Shown: positions 27,965 through 37,524 of the stretch, in pieces
How the letters are laid out: every line of letters starts with the position of its first letter
How positions within the stretch are numbered: position 1 is the stretch's first letter
Assembly: GCF_000375465.1 (NCBI RefSeq)
Contig: NZ_AQXH01000002.1
Coordinates: 186,173-250,172 of the forward strand
From: Balneola vulgaris DSM 17893
GTDB lineage: Bacteria; Bacteroidota; Rhodothermia; Balneolales; Balneolaceae
Direction: 5' to 3'
DNA: 64,000 bases
Made by a program: the position numbers and the translations under genes
The notes under the pieces: model-generated
The model's input: the letters and a program-made list of their open reading frames with translations, nothing else
Databases searched by the model: none
Told to the model about the DNA's origin: nothing

Positions 27965-28606
27965 ATGATTATCGACAACTCGTTTGCACGTGAGCTAGCT
28001 GCACATTTACTAGATATTAACGCAGTAGTTCTAAGACCTAATGATCCATTTGTGTGGTCATCAGGATGGAATTCTCCAATTTACTGTGATAACCGCCTTA
28101 CCCTACGTTTTCCTGAAATTCGTAACGCTATTGCTGATCAACTCACAGCATTTGTTGAAGAGAAATTCCCACAAACAGATGTAATTACTGGTACGGCAAC
28201 GGCAGGTATTCCACATGCGGCATGGGTTGCACATCGCACCAATAAGCCAATGGCATATGTACGTGCCAAAGCGAAAGCTCATGGAATGGGTAATCAAATT
28301 GAAGGTGGTGTAGACAAAGGTCAAAGCACCGTAGTAATTGAAGATTTGATTTCTACCGGTGGATCTGCAATCTCCGTACTAGAGGCGCTTCAGTTTGTTG
28401 GTGCTAATGTAGATGCGGTATTATCTATATTCACTTACGGCTTCGAAAAAGCAGAAGCTAAATTTAAAGAAGTAAATGTTCCTGTTTACAGCTTAACCGA
28501 TTACAAGACTTTGATTAACGTAGCTGTAGAAAAAGGAATCGTAACAGGTGATGATTTAGATTTACTATCGAGTTGGAGAACCAACCCTGATACATGGCCA
28601 AAATAA
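27965..28606 (+). CDS. pyrE: Orotate phosphoribosyltransferase
   Basis: About 213 residues from the ATG at 27965 (an in-frame TTG lies 6 bp upstream). It joins orotate to PRPP to make OMP in pyrimidine synthesis. The PRPP-binding motif is VVIEDLISTGGSAI, and the flexible-loop segment with AYVRAKAKAHGMGNQIEG is present. Length is normal. pyrC, another pyrimidine gene, is 9 kb away and not linked in one operon. Confidence 0.95.
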   Translation: MIIDNSFARELAAHLLDINAVVLRPNDPFVWSSGWNSPIYCDNRLTLRFPEIRNAIADQLTAFVEEKFPQTDVITGTATAGIPHAAWVAHRTNKPMAYVRAKAKAHGMGNQIEGGVDKGQSTVVIEDLISTGGSAISVLEALQFVGANVDAVLSIFTYGFEKAEAKFKEVNVPVYSLTDYKTLINVAVEKGIVTGDDLDLLSSWRTNPDTWPK

Positions 28607-28655
28607 TTGTTAGCATAGAATTAGAGAAGAGTACAGAAAGATATAGGACAGCATA

Positions 28656-30017
28656 ATGGCGAGTGACAAGAAATTTTTTATTGAGACCTACGGATGCCAA
28701 ATGAATTTCGCGGATTCAGAGATCGTGAATTCTATTTTGATTGAAGATGGTATGCAACCAGCCGAGACTCCCGAACAAGCAGATGTAGTGTTAGTTAACA
28801 CCTGCTCGATTCGTGAAAATGCCGAAACTCGTGTTTGGAACCGATTGAAAGAACTTCGCACCATCAAAAAAACCAATAAAGAGCTTACTGTTGGCGTGCT
28901 TGGATGTATGGCTGAGCGTATCAAAGATCGCATCATCGAACAAGAGCATTTAGTTGATATCGTTGTAGGTCCTGATGCATACCGTGACATCCCTCGCCTG
29001 CTTAAAGAGGTAGATGATGGCCGTAAAGCGGTTAATGTTCTACTTTCGCTTGAAGAAACCTATGCCGATATCACCCCTGTGCGTACGGTAGGAAATGGTA
29101 TTTCTGCTTTTGTATCTATTATGCGTGGCTGTGATAATATGTGTTCATTTTGTGTAGTTCCCTTTACTCGTGGACGTGAGCGCAGTCGCCCAATGGAAAG
29201 TATCCTTAAAGAGATTCAGCAGTTAAGCGAAGATGGCTACAAAGAAATTACATTGCTTGGGCAGAATGTGAATTCATACAAAGATGGTGAAAACACATTC
29301 GCTAAATTGATGTACGAGGCAAGCCAAGTGAATCCAGAAATTCGATTCCGTTTTTCTTCTCCTCACCCGAAAGATTTCCCAATTGACCTTCTACATATTA
29401 TTGCTGAGCAGCCAAACCTATGCAACTATATCCACATCCCAGCCCAAGCTGGTAGCGATAGCATGTTAGAAAGAATGCGCCGCCCTTATACGCGCGAGCA
29501 GTATCTAGCATTGATTGACCAAATGCGTGAAATCATTCCTGGTGTATCATTCTCTACCGATATCATAGCAGGTTTTTGCCACGAAACGGAAGAAGAGCAT
29601 CAGCAAACTCTTTCATTGATGAAAGAAGTGGGCTACGATCTAGCTTATATGTTTGCATACTCTGAACGTGAACGTACTCTAGCTCATCGTAAGTTTGAAG
29701 ATGATGTACCTGAAGAGGTGAAAAAGAGACGTTTGTCTGAAATCATTACTCAACAAATGGATATTCAGAAAGTGCGCAACCAAGAAGAAATTGGTAACCG
29801 CCATTTAGTTCTTGTTGAAGGCACCTCAAAGAAATCGGAAGAGCAGCTAAGTGGCCGTACCGACACCAACAAAATTGTAGTGTTTGATCGCAGTGACTTT
29901 GAGCCAGGTGATTATGTTGAGGTTGAAGTTACCGATAGCACTTCAGCTACTTTACTCGCAAAGCCGATTAAGAAAAGTAGCATCACTGAATTCTTTGGAG
30001 CTGCTGTAGAAGCCTAA
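28656..30017 (+). CDS. miaB: tRNA-2-methylthio-N6-dimethylallyladenosine synthase
   Basis: 453-residue radical-SAM methylthiotransferase that converts i6A37 to ms2i6A37 in tRNAs. The N-terminal UPF0004 domain has the auxiliary-cluster cysteines Cys14 ([11 protein letters not shown]), Cys50 (NTCSIRENA) and Cys84 (GCMAERI). The radical-SAM cluster motif CDNMCSFC lies in [19 protein letters not shown]-terminal TRAM domain binds tRNA. The next gene starts directly at the stop codon. Confidence 0.97.
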   Translation: MASDKKFFIETYGCQMNFADSEIVNSILIEDGMQPAETPEQADVVLVNTCSIRENAETRVWNRLKELRTIKKTNKELTVGVLGCMAERIKDRIIEQEHLVDIVVGPDAYRDIPRLLKEVDDGRKAVNVLLSLEETYADITPVRTVGNGISAFVSIMRGCDNMCSFCVVPFTRGRERSRPMESILKEIQQLSEDGYKEITLLGQNVNSYKDGENTFAKLMYEASQVNPEIRFRFSSPHPKDFPIDLLHIIAEQPNLCNYIHIPAQAGSDSMLERMRRPYTREQYLALIDQMREIIPGVSFSTDIIAGFCHETEEEHQQTLSLMKEVGYDLAYMFAYSERERTLAHRKFEDDVPEEVKKRRLSEIITQQMDIQKVRNQEEIGNRHLVLVEGTSKKSEEQLSGRTDTNKIVVFDRSDFEPGDYVEVEVTDSTSATLLAKPIKKSSITEFFGAAVEA

Positions 30018-31421
30018 GTGAATAGAATCCTAACATATCTTCTAGCGCTTACACTAAGTGTATTTTGGGGATGGTTAGGATCAACACACCTTCAAGCTCA
30101 GTCTTCGTTGGGTGTGGAGTGGACACTCCCGTCTAATATAGATGTGATGGAGGATGAGCTTAATATTCTTCTTCAACATAACGTTCAGTTTGTGATTATA
30201 ACTGAACCGATTTCACTTGAACAGCGTGACAAACTAGCACAGGCTAATCTTAGTTTTTGGCTGAAACAAGAATTTACTTTTTATACTGAGTCGGATTTAC
30301 TTTCGAATGCTCAAAGTTTTACGAACGAGCTAAATACTCAAATTGCGAGATATGATAGCCTATCCATTTTTAAGGGCATCATCGCTTTTCAACAAAGTGC
30401 ATTTGAGGATATGGAAACGCGAGAACAATTTGCTTCATTAACCGCCCCTGCGCTGTTTAAAAATGGAAACCATTACATACGGTTAGCAAGTGAGCTAGAT
30501 ACTGTTTATACATATTTACCTCTTCAGAAAGCAGATGAAAATTCAATTCACCAATTTGTAGATCAACTTGCAGTAGAAACACATCCGATAGTTGTTCCTT
30601 TCAACTGGTTGCAATCTGTAACGGTAGCCTTTCCCGATTTTTCAAATAGTTTAGCAGCTAATAGTAACATGCAGGCTTCTGAAATTCCTCTTCCATTTGT
30701 GCCCTCCGATACACCTACACTTCATTGGTCTATCATAGTTCTGCTTTTACTTTGGATTAGTGTAGCGGTGAATGCTAAGTTGAATCCTATGTATTTGGCA
30801 ACTATTCCACGATTTTTTCTATCAAATCGGTTTTTCGTGGATGATGTTATGAGTTATCGCGAACGATCTTCCATCAGTGGTTTCTTTCTACTCATTCAAC
30901 ATGCACTTGCAGGTGGGCTCGTTGTTTATACACTCTCCAAAGTATTTATTAGCAGCTATGGTATTGAAGCTCTATATCACCATTTACCGTACTTAGGGAT
31001 CATGGGGAAAAACTACTTTTCACTCTTTGTGGTAAGCAGTTTTATAGTTTTCGTAGTTGAGTTAATCGCCTTGGTTTGGCTGTATGCTCCCAACTCTTCC
31101 ATGAACCACTTTAATCAAGTGCTCAACCTCTTTACATGGATATTTCATGTAGATTTCTTGATCGTAACCATAATGCTTACGCTACTGCTTGCGGGTAATG
31201 CATCAACTAGTATACTTGTACTTGGTATTACCTATCTGTTCATCTGGTTTATGAGCTTTAACCTTACCGCTTTAAATGGATCAAAGCGTTTAGGGATGAA
31301 ACGTAATAGCTACCTCATCAAAACTATCGGATTACATACCTTAGTGAGTGGTGGGCTACTGGCTCTGTTACTTATTTATAACGACTGGATGGAAATCATT
31401 GAACTCGTTGTTCAACTCTAA
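30018..31421 (+). CDS. Membrane protein: exported N-terminal domain plus multi-helix C-terminal domain
   Basis: 467 residues, GTG start immediately after the miaB stop. A signal peptide (ends LQAQ) leads into an exported domain of about 200 residues whose opening (LGVEWTLPSNIDVMEDELNILLQHNVQFVIIT) looks like the first strands of a TIM-barrel-type glycosidase fold, though no catalytic residues can be assigned. From about residue 236 the protein has some six transmembrane helices (WSIIVLLLLWISVAV and onward) resembling the Bacteroidota DUF4271 family. I do not recognise a function; the resemblance to both parts is inferred by eye. Confidence 0.55.
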   Translation: MNRILTYLLALTLSVFWGWLGSTHLQAQSSLGVEWTLPSNIDVMEDELNILLQHNVQFVIITEPISLEQRDKLAQANLSFWLKQEFTFYTESDLLSNAQSFTNELNTQIARYDSLSIFKGIIAFQQSAFEDMETREQFASLTAPALFKNGNHYIRLASELDTVYTYLPLQKADENSIHQFVDQLAVETHPIVVPFNWLQSVTVAFPDFSNSLAANSNMQASEIPLPFVPSDTPTLHWSIIVLLLLWISVAVNAKLNPMYLATIPRFFLSNRFFVDDVMSYRERSSISGFFLLIQHALAGGLVVYTLSKVFISSYGIEALYHHLPYLGIMGKNYFSLFVVSSFIVFVVELIALVWLYAPNSSMNHFNQVLNLFTWIFHVDFLIVTIMLTLLLAGNASTSILVLGITYLFIWFMSFNLTALNGSKRLGMKRNSYLIKTIGLHTLVSGGLLALLLIYNDWMEIIELVVQL

Positions 31422-31450
31422 AGGAAGTAAGAATTTTTGTATCGTCTCCC

Positions 31451-31537
31451 CTATTTCCATTCTGCAGCATAGATTTCACCATCTTTAGATGCCACAAATA
31501 TTTTCTTTCTTTCATGTCGAATACCAAAAGAAGTTGT
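31451..31537 (-). pseudogene. Possible 3' remnant of a beta-propeller-type gene
   Basis: On the minus strand, about 28 codons read as protein-like sequence ending KIFVASKDGEIYAAEWK then stop, followed upstream by an in-frame stop. The VASKDGEIYA pattern resembles the last blade of a PQQ/WD-type propeller. No start codon or longer frame remains, so it looks like a decayed gene end between the miaB unit and rpoN. Short, so low confidence. Confidence 0.35.
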
Positions 31538-31566
31538 TCAAGTACAGCGTAAATATTTAACAGTGT

Positions 31567-33075
31567 TTAAACAATCTGTTTGCGAAGCCTAGCAACCGGT
31601 TCGTTTAATTGCTCACGGTATTTGCTAACGGTACGGCGTGCTACTTTATATCCTCTCTCATTCAACTTTTCAGCAAGATGTTGATCACTTAATGGATTTC
31701 TCTTGTCTTCTTGATCGATAATTTCTTGTAAAGCGTCTTTTACCTCTCGATTCGATACTTCTTCTCCACTTTCCGTTTCCAACGCTTCGTTAAAGAAATA
31801 CTTAAGCTCGTACACCCCGCTATTGGTTTGCACATATTTCCCATTTACTACTCTTGAAATAGTCGAAATGTCCATCCCGATTCGTTCTGCAATATCCTTC
31901 AAAATCATAGGCTTCAAACTGTCGCCGTATTTAAAGAAGTCTTCTTGGAGGGCCACCATCGTTTTCATTACATTCATCAAGGTATTTTGGCGCTGCTTAA
32001 TAGACTCAATAAACCAGTTTGCTGAATCTATTTTCCCTTTTATAAAATTTTGAGTTTGTTGATCAGGTTTCGATTTTTTTTCCTTGATTTCATCCCACAT
32101 CTGCTCGTACTCGGGTGAGATTCTAAGCGAAGGGGCGTTTCGTTGATTTAGATTTATTACAAACTCTCCTTTGTCTAAATCACGTTCGTCGGTATTTCGC
32201 CAGTATACTTCAAAATCCGGCTCAATGTAATTGGAATTAGATTCCATGTCGGTGGCTACTGCACCAGGGCGAGGATCCATATGTTTAATGGCCTCAAAAG
32301 CATCTTTTAGCTCTTCTTCAGTGGTATGCAATTTTTGAAGAATCTTTGAAAAGTGCTTCTTTTCAAAAGCCTCCCATGCATCACGTACCATACGAATGGC
32401 TAAATCGCGGCCCGGCAACTCACTTGAAGCTTGCTGCAATTGCACATATAAACAATCTTGCAAGCTTGTAGAGGCGATACCAATTGGGTCGAGTAATTGA
32501 ATCTGTTTCCTTACTCGATCTACATCTTCCACTTCTACATATACACTATGATTGAAGGCAATATTATCGGCCACGGCTTCCATCTCTCGCCTGAAATAAC
32601 CGTCTTCATCCAATGAACCCAGTATTTGATCAGCAATCAGTTCTTCATCTTCTGAAAAATCTAATAGACTCACTTGATGCTCTAGATCTTCCAACAAAGA
32701 ACTATGATAAGGATTTGGTAAGTCTCGCCAGTCTTCCATATCTGGATGCGTGGGCGTTGAATAGCTTTCGCCATCATATTCGGTATTGGAATCAAATTCA
32801 TCCCAATCCACATCGTGATCTTCTAAACTTTCCAGCCCGTCTTTTTCTTCTTCCGACTTAGGCTTCTCGGTTTCTTCCGATAGGGACTCAAAAGTTACTT
32901 CTGTAGGCTCTACCTCTTCGAGTATGGGGTTCAGTTCTAACTCTTCTTTAATGCGCTGCTCTAAGGCAATTGTAGGAAGCTGCAGTAGCTTTATAAACTG
33001 CAACTGTTGCGGCGACAGCTTTTGCTGTAAACTCTGCTGCTGTTTTTGATTTATATTTTGCTGATGGCGAAGCAT
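31567..33075 (-). CDS. rpoN: RNA polymerase sigma-54 factor
   Basis: 502 residues. The N-terminal region I is Gln-rich with the activator-interacting segment LSPQQLQFIKLLQLPTIALE, followed by an acidic region II (about 55–120), the core-binding domain, a helix-turn-helix (DISTISRVVNGKYVQT) and the RpoN box ARRTVSKYRE near the C-terminus, which reads the -24 element. It directs transcription from -24/-12 promoters with enhancer-binding ATPases; none is seen in this window. Starts 7 bp after the DUF3109 gene and probably ends the pyrC–rpoN run. Confidence 0.96.
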   Translation of the reverse strand: MLRHQQNINQKQQQSLQQKLSPQQLQFIKLLQLPTIALEQRIKEELELNPILEEVEPTEVTFESLSEETEKPKSEEEKDGLESLEDHDVDWDEFDSNTEYDGESYSTPTHPDMEDWRDLPNPYHSSLLEDLEHQVSLLDFSEDEELIADQILGSLDEDGYFRREMEAVADNIAFNHSVYVEVEDVDRVRKQIQLLDPIGIASTSLQDCLYVQLQQASSELPGRDLAIRMVRDAWEAFEKKHFSKILQKLHTTEEELKDAFEAIKHMDPRPGAVATDMESNSNYIEPDFEVYWRNTDERDLDKGEFVINLNQRNAPSLRISPEYEQMWDEIKEKKSKPDQQTQNFIKGKIDSANWFIESIKQRQNTLMNVMKTMVALQEDFFKYGDSLKPMILKDIAERIGMDISTISRVVNGKYVQTNSGVYELKYFFNEALETESGEEVSNREVKDALQEIIDQEDKRNPLSDQHLAEKLNERGYKVARRTVSKYREQLNEPVARLRKQIV

Positions 33076-33081
33076 ATAAGC

Positions 33082-33669
33082 TTATGAATGATCCTCTTGT
33101 TCCCTAATATGTTGGCATGCCGCAAGAAATTCGTCATACCAATCTTGTCCATATCTTCGAACGAGAGGTTTCTCTAGAAATTCTGCTAAATACACACCTT
33201 CGGCTTCCCCTTTTTCACAACCACTAGAGCATAGTGAAGGAACGTATTCGAAATTTGCATAATCAAAATCTGCAAAACGCTTTAAACGAACAGGAAATAA
33301 ATGGCAGCTTAAAGGCTTTTCCCAGTTTACTCTTCCTTCAAAAAATGCTTGTTGAATCGCACAGTAAGATTCACCGTTATCTCCATACTTTACAAAGATA
33401 CACTCGGCTTCGTTCACACAAGAAATCTCGTAACCCGCTTTCTCACTTCCGATTACAACTCCTTCGCGTTCCGCTACTTCAATGGCTTCAGGGCGTAATT
33501 CATCCTTTAGTAGCCTATAGGCTTTGTGCAGTATTGGAATCTCCCCTTTCACAACGGGAGCACCGGCATCGCCTACTACACAACATGCGCCTTTGCAGCG
33601 TGGGATATCGCATGCAAATTTTGAGGTAGCTATCTCTTCGGTCAGTATGGTATCTTGAATTTGAAACAT
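33082..33669 (-). CDS. DUF3109 family protein
   Basis: About 195 residues. Cysteine-rich segments (CDIPRCKGACCVVGDAGAP, ISCVNEAEC, LSCHLFPVR, LCSSGCEKGE) are typical of DUF3109 and suggest metal or Fe–S binding. The open frame starts with TTG at 33684; the ATG at 33669 fits the family start MFQIQDTIL. TATCTTCG ends 4 nt before the ATG, a possible leaderless promoter. Function not established. Located between dprA and rpoN. Confidence 0.82.
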   Translation of the reverse strand: MFQIQDTILTEEIATSKFACDIPRCKGACCVVGDAGAPVVKGEIPILHKAYRLLKDELRPEAIEVAEREGVVIGSEKAGYEISCVNEAECIFVKYGDNGESYCAIQQAFFEGRVNWEKPLSCHLFPVRLKRFADFDYANFEYVPSLCSSGCEKGEAEGVYLAEFLEKPLVRRYGQDWYDEFLAACQHIREQEDHS

Positions 33670-33722
33670 ACCCCGAAGATACAAATAGTGTGCCCAAATT
33701 CTGTTTTGTTCTTCGTTTTATC

Positions 33723-34844
33723 TTAACGCAGTTCGAAAATTTTCCCTGCTTTTTGAACCACCAGATCTTGCATCTCTAACTGTAGAAGGGCTACTAAAAG
33801 GGAGCTTGTATTAACCTCTAGTGTATCCGCTAAAGCATCTATTTGAATGGCCCCGTTTTCTAATTGTGAACATATAGCCGTACTTAACTCATTAAGCTCA
33901 TACTCTCGCCAGCCTACGGATGGCTCATCATTTGTAATTGAAACAGAATCTGCTTCAAAATCTATGGGAAGTTCCACCAATACATCATCAACTACTTGAA
34001 CCAGTTTAGCGGCACCTCTCTTAATTAAGTAGTTACATCCTGTGCCCGACATATTTCCTAATGGATGAGGAATAGCAAATACTTCTCGGTTTTGATCTAG
34101 GCCCAGTTCGGCAGTGATCATACTCCCTCCTTTTATACCCGATTCAATCACCAAAACTCCCAAACTTAAACCACTTACTATCCTATTTCTTATGGGAAAA
34201 TATCCGGGTTCTGCCATGGTGCCCATTGGGTATTCAGAAACAATAGCTCCACCTGAAGCTACGATTTCCTTTGCCAGCTCAGCATTCGCCCTTGGGTATA
34301 ACTTATCTATACCTGATCCTAATACAGCAACCGTTGGGGCATTCGCTTTTAATGCTGATTGATGTGCAATGGTATCAATTCCATAGGCTAATCCACTAAA
34401 AATGCACAATCCTTGCTCGGCTAATTCAACACTTAATTGAGCAGCTTGCTTCTTCCCGTAGGTTGAGGCGTTGCGCGTGCCAACTATAGCAACTCCCAAT
34501 CGAGAAAGTGCTTCTATATTCCCTTGTACCCATAGCAAGATGGGAGGATCATAAATCTCTTTAAGTAAGCGAGGGTATCGTTCGTCGGCTAAGGAAAGTA
34601 ATTGTACACCCGCTTGTTCCGTAGACGCCATTATCTCGTCTACTTTCTTCCATTTATCGAAGGTTAAGATAGAAAGCGCTGTGGCCTCGCCTAACCCTTC
34701 ATAACTTCGAAGTTGGGTTTTACTTAATGAAAATAGATTCTCAAGTTGCTCACATTCAAGCAGTAAGCTTTTAATACGCTTTGAGCCTAATCCGGGGATT
34801 AAGGTTAGAGCAATGAGGTTCCTAAGAATCGAGTTGTTTGACAT
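33723..34844 (-). CDS. dprA: DNA-processing protein DprA
   Basis: 373 residues. An N-terminal SAM-like helical region (LTLIPGLGSKRIKSLL) precedes the Rossmann-fold DNA-binding core with VGTRNASTYGKKQAAQL, GSGIDKLYPRAN, SEYPMGTMAEPGYFPIRNR and a C-terminal winged helix. It loads RecA onto incoming single-stranded DNA during natural transformation. The start lies 23 bp inside the end of obg, so the two are translationally coupled. Competence genes other than cinA are not visible nearby. Confidence 0.94.
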   Translation of the reverse strand: MSNNSILRNLIALTLIPGLGSKRIKSLLLECEQLENLFSLSKTQLRSYEGLGEATALSILTFDKWKKVDEIMASTEQAGVQLLSLADERYPRLLKEIYDPPILLWVQGNIEALSRLGVAIVGTRNASTYGKKQAAQLSVELAEQGLCIFSGLAYGIDTIAHQSALKANAPTVAVLGSGIDKLYPRANAELAKEIVASGGAIVSEYPMGTMAEPGYFPIRNRIVSGLSLGVLVIESGIKGGSMITAELGLDQNREVFAIPHPLGNMSGTGCNYLIKRGAAKLVQVVDDVLVELPIDFEADSVSITNDEPSVGWREYELNELSTAICSQLENGAIQIDALADTLEVNTSSLLVALLQLEMQDLVVQKAGKIFELR

Positions 34845-35817
34845 GTTGCAGCTTTTCCCATAGAGCTTCTTTTAACTCATCTACCCCATGACCAGTAGCA
34901 GATGAAATAGGAATTACGGGAATTTCGTCATCAATATGAAATTCTTTGTCAAGCTTAAACCCTTGTTTTAAATCCATCTTGGTGATTGCTAAAACGCGAG
35001 GTTTATCCAACAAATCTTTACGATAGGCTTTTAACTCATTAACAAGCGCTTCATATTCGTACTCGAAATCACTTTGTGAACTCACCATAAACAACAAGAT
35101 GCTGTTTCGTTCGATATGACGTAAGAACTGTATCCCTAAGCCTTTGCCTTGATGAGCTTCCTCGATGATACCCGGGATATCGGCCATTACAAAACTACGG
35201 TAGTCAGAAAATTTAACTACTCCTAAATTCGGCTCTAAAGTTGTGAATGGGTAATCTGCGATTTTTGGTTTGGCATGAGATAACGCCGAAAGCAGTGTAC
35301 TCTTTCCTGCATTTGGAAAGCCCACTAAACCAACATCTGCAATAAGTTTTAGCTCGAGTTCAACTACTCGTTCTTCCCCTGGTTTACCTTCCTGAGCGTA
35401 TTGTGGCGTTTGATTCACAGAACTTTTGAAATGCCAGTTACCAAGTCCGCCTTTTCCACCTTCAGCTATAATTATTTCTTGCCCATCTTCGGTAATCTCG
35501 CCCAATCGCTCTCGAGATTCTGCATCGAAAGCAACCGTTCCCAAGGGCACATTCAGTATAATCGATTCCCCATCTTTACCTGATGATCTACTGCTTCCAC
35601 CATTCTCACCTGCTTTGGCTTTGATATACTTCTTATATCGTAAATCAAGAATGGTATTAAGCTGTGCATTTCCTTTAAGTTTTATGCTCCCGCCTTTACC
35701 GCCATCGCCACCATCGGGGCCTCCTTTGGGTACATATTTCTCTCTTCTTAGGTGAGCTGAGCCGTCACCCCCTTTTCCTGCGGTTACATATATCTTTGCG
35801 TAATCAGCGAATCGCAT
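34822..35817 (-). CDS. obg: Obg-family GTPase
   Basis: 331 residues. The Gly-rich N-terminal Obg fold (YVPKGGPDGGDGGKGG, LGNWHFKSSVNQTPQYAQEG) is followed by a GTPase domain with G1 FPNAGKST, a G2 region YPFTTLEPN, G3 DIPG, G4 TKMD and G5 SSATG. It acts in late 50S assembly and stringent-response control. The C-terminal OCT domain found in some homologues is absent. Overlaps dprA by 23 bp and is preceded by a strong intergenic hairpin. Confidence 0.95.
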   Translation of the reverse strand: MRFADYAKIYVTAGKGGDGSAHLRREKYVPKGGPDGGDGGKGGSIKLKGNAQLNTILDLRYKKYIKAKAGENGGSSRSSGKDGESIILNVPLGTVAFDAESRERLGEITEDGQEIIIAEGGKGGLGNWHFKSSVNQTPQYAQEGKPGEERVVELELKLIADVGLVGFPNAGKSTLLSALSHAKPKIADYPFTTLEPNLGVVKFSDYRSFVMADIPGIIEEAHQGKGLGIQFLRHIERNSILLFMVSSQSDFEYEYEALVNELKAYRKDLLDKPRVLAITKMDLKQGFKLDKEFHIDDEIPVIPISSATGHGVDELKEALWEKLQHVKQLDS

Positions 35818-35864
35818 GATTTATTCTCTTTTATTCTATGCTTGTTCTACCCTTATGGGTAAGG

Positions 35865-35892
35865 CAATGCCGATGGATCAACATCGGCATTG
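35865..35892. repeat. Perfect 11-bp inverted repeat between accD and obg
   Basis: CAATGCCGATG / CATCGGCATTG with a 6-nt loop, preceded by a smaller hairpin (cctta / taagg). No T run follows on either strand, so it is unlikely to be a standard terminator; an mRNA-stabilising or processing structure, or an operator, is possible. Confidence 0.6.
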
Positions 35893-35933
35893 TGTTCTTA
35901 AAATCTAATTCTTTCGGTAATCTAGGTGCTAGA

Positions 35934-36779
35934 TTACTTTTTGTGAGTAATCAGCTTCAATAGTTTTGTCAGCTTCGACTTCATACTTGTTCTTGATACG
36001 ATGAAATCTAAGAAGCCATGTTCTAGTAAATATTCAGCAGTCTGAAAGCCTTCCGGTAAATCACGCCCAATAGTTTGGCGTACTACACGTGGACCTGCAA
36101 ATGCGATTAATGCACCTGGTTCAGCCACATTGAAGTCTCCTAACATCGCATAACTTGCAGTTACACCACCAGTTGTTGGGTTGGTCATGTACGAAATGAA
36201 TGGGATTCCTTCCTCTTCGAGCTGTGCTAACTTTGCCGATGTTTTAGCCATCTGCATTAAACTTAGTACACTCTCCATCATACGCGCACCACCTGTTTGT
36301 GAGATGATAATCAATGGCACTTTGTGTTCACGGGCATAGTCGATAGCGATTCCGAGTCGCTCACCAACAACCGAACCCATACTTCCACCAATAAAGCCGA
36401 AATCCATACAGCCCACAACTAAATCAAGGCCATTCATTTTACCAACACCCACTTTGGCAGCATCGGTTAAGCCTGATTTTTTCTTAGCCTCTTCTAGGCG
36501 TTCGGTGTACTTTTTACGATCTGAGAACTCTAGAGGGTCAACAGACTGAATCTCTTCTCCTAATACTTCATACTCGTTCTTATCGAATATGATGGAAAAG
36601 TACTCTTTACTTCCAATTCTGAAATGGTAACCACTTAACGGATCAACCCAAAGATTATCCTCGAGTTCACGTCGGTGAATAGTTTCCCCAGTGGTAGGCA
36701 CTTTCACCCACACACCTTCCGGCATTTCTTTCTTGGTTTCTGTTTGTATGTTACTGTCTTTGCGTTTGAACCAACTCAT
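35934..36779 (-). CDS. accD: Acetyl-CoA carboxylase carboxyltransferase beta subunit, zinc ribbon cysteines lost
   Basis: 281 residues, normal length. It transfers CO2 from biotin to acetyl-CoA with AccA, the first step of fatty acid synthesis. The crotonase-fold catalytic core is intact (GGARMMESVLSLMQM, TNPTTGGVTASYAMLGD, AGPRVVRQTIG). The N-terminal segment aligns with the zinc ribbon of E. coli AccD, but Cys27, Cys30, Cys46 and Cys49 are replaced by Val27, Thr30, Asp46 and Ser49 (VKVPTTGE, WVDPLSGYHFRI). Zinc binding at this site is therefore impossible. Encoded between tsaB and obg; accA is not in the window. Confidence 0.94.
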   Translation of the reverse strand: MSWFKRKDSNIQTETKKEMPEGVWVKVPTTGETIHRRELEDNLWVDPLSGYHFRIGSKEYFSIIFDKNEYEVLGEEIQSVDPLEFSDRKKYTERLEEAKKKSGLTDAAKVGVGKMNGLDLVVGCMDFGFIGGSMGSVVGERLGIAIDYAREHKVPLIIISQTGGARMMESVLSLMQMAKTSAKLAQLEEEGIPFISYMTNPTTGGVTASYAMLGDFNVAEPGALIAFAGPRVVRQTIGRDLPEGFQTAEYLLEHGFLDFIVSRTSMKSKLTKLLKLITHKK

Positions 36780-36838
36780 ATATCTGGTTTTAAAATTTCG
36801 TCTAAAATAAAGATTCTAATACTTAAATAAGAATGTGA

Positions 36839-37501
36839 TTATGCACCCGTATTATTTATTTGGCTACTGCTTATGTAATTCGGATTTAAAGCCTCAACAT
36901 TCGTTTTTACACAATACTCTTTAAAGTTCGGCAACTGATATAATTCTAATAAGCTCTCAGCTGATATAAACTCATTATCATATACTGAGATACCTTCCAA
37001 CCGTTCCTTATTCAAACGATTGATACCCGTTCCTGAAATACTTTGCCCTGCTTTAAGAGCATCTTCCAGTTCACTAATTTCCAATAATTTAGCTTCACCC
37101 AATGCTTCTAATCGCTTGCCTCTTGTAAATGCTTGGTGATATACATGAGTACGACGCGCATCAATGATCGCATGAACTTCTGCATTACCTTGCTCAGCTA
37201 CCATGGCCAATGATGCCAATGTATTTACCGCAAATAGATCTACCTCAACACCAAATAAGAGTCCTTTTAAAGCACTGGCTGCAATTCTTAATCCTGTATA
37301 TGATCCTGGGCCATTACTTACCAAAACAGCATCTAAATCACCCATTGAGAATTCGTGTTCATTCATGAATTCTTGGGTAAATATGAATACATGATCAGAA
37401 TGTACCCCTCGTCCTTCTACGTGCTTACTCCACACCTCACCTTCCTTATTTTGGAAGGCAACAGAGCAAATGTTAGTAGATGTTTCGTAGGCTAGTATCA
37501 T
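36839..37501 (-). CDS. tsaB: tRNA threonylcarbamoyladenosine biosynthesis protein TsaB
   Basis: 220-residue ASKHA-fold paralogue of TsaD. With TsaD and TsaE it forms the complex that adds t6A to position 37 of ANN-decoding tRNAs. Markers are ILAYETSTNICSVAF near the start and SNGPGSYTGLRIAASALKGL. As in other TsaB proteins, the metal-binding residues of TsaD are not preserved. It lies between pyrC and accD in one minus-strand run. Confidence 0.94.
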   Translation of the reverse strand: MILAYETSTNICSVAFQNKEGEVWSKHVEGRGVHSDHVFIFTQEFMNEHEFSMGDLDAVLVSNGPGSYTGLRIAASALKGLLFGVEVDLFAVNTLASLAMVAEQGNAEVHAIIDARRTHVYHQAFTRGKRLEALGEAKLLEISELEDALKAGQSISGTGINRLNKERLEGISVYDNEFISAESLLELYQLPNFKEYCVKTNVEALNPNYISSSQINNTGA

Positions 37502-37524
37502 AACTTATTAAGCAGATTTTTAAT

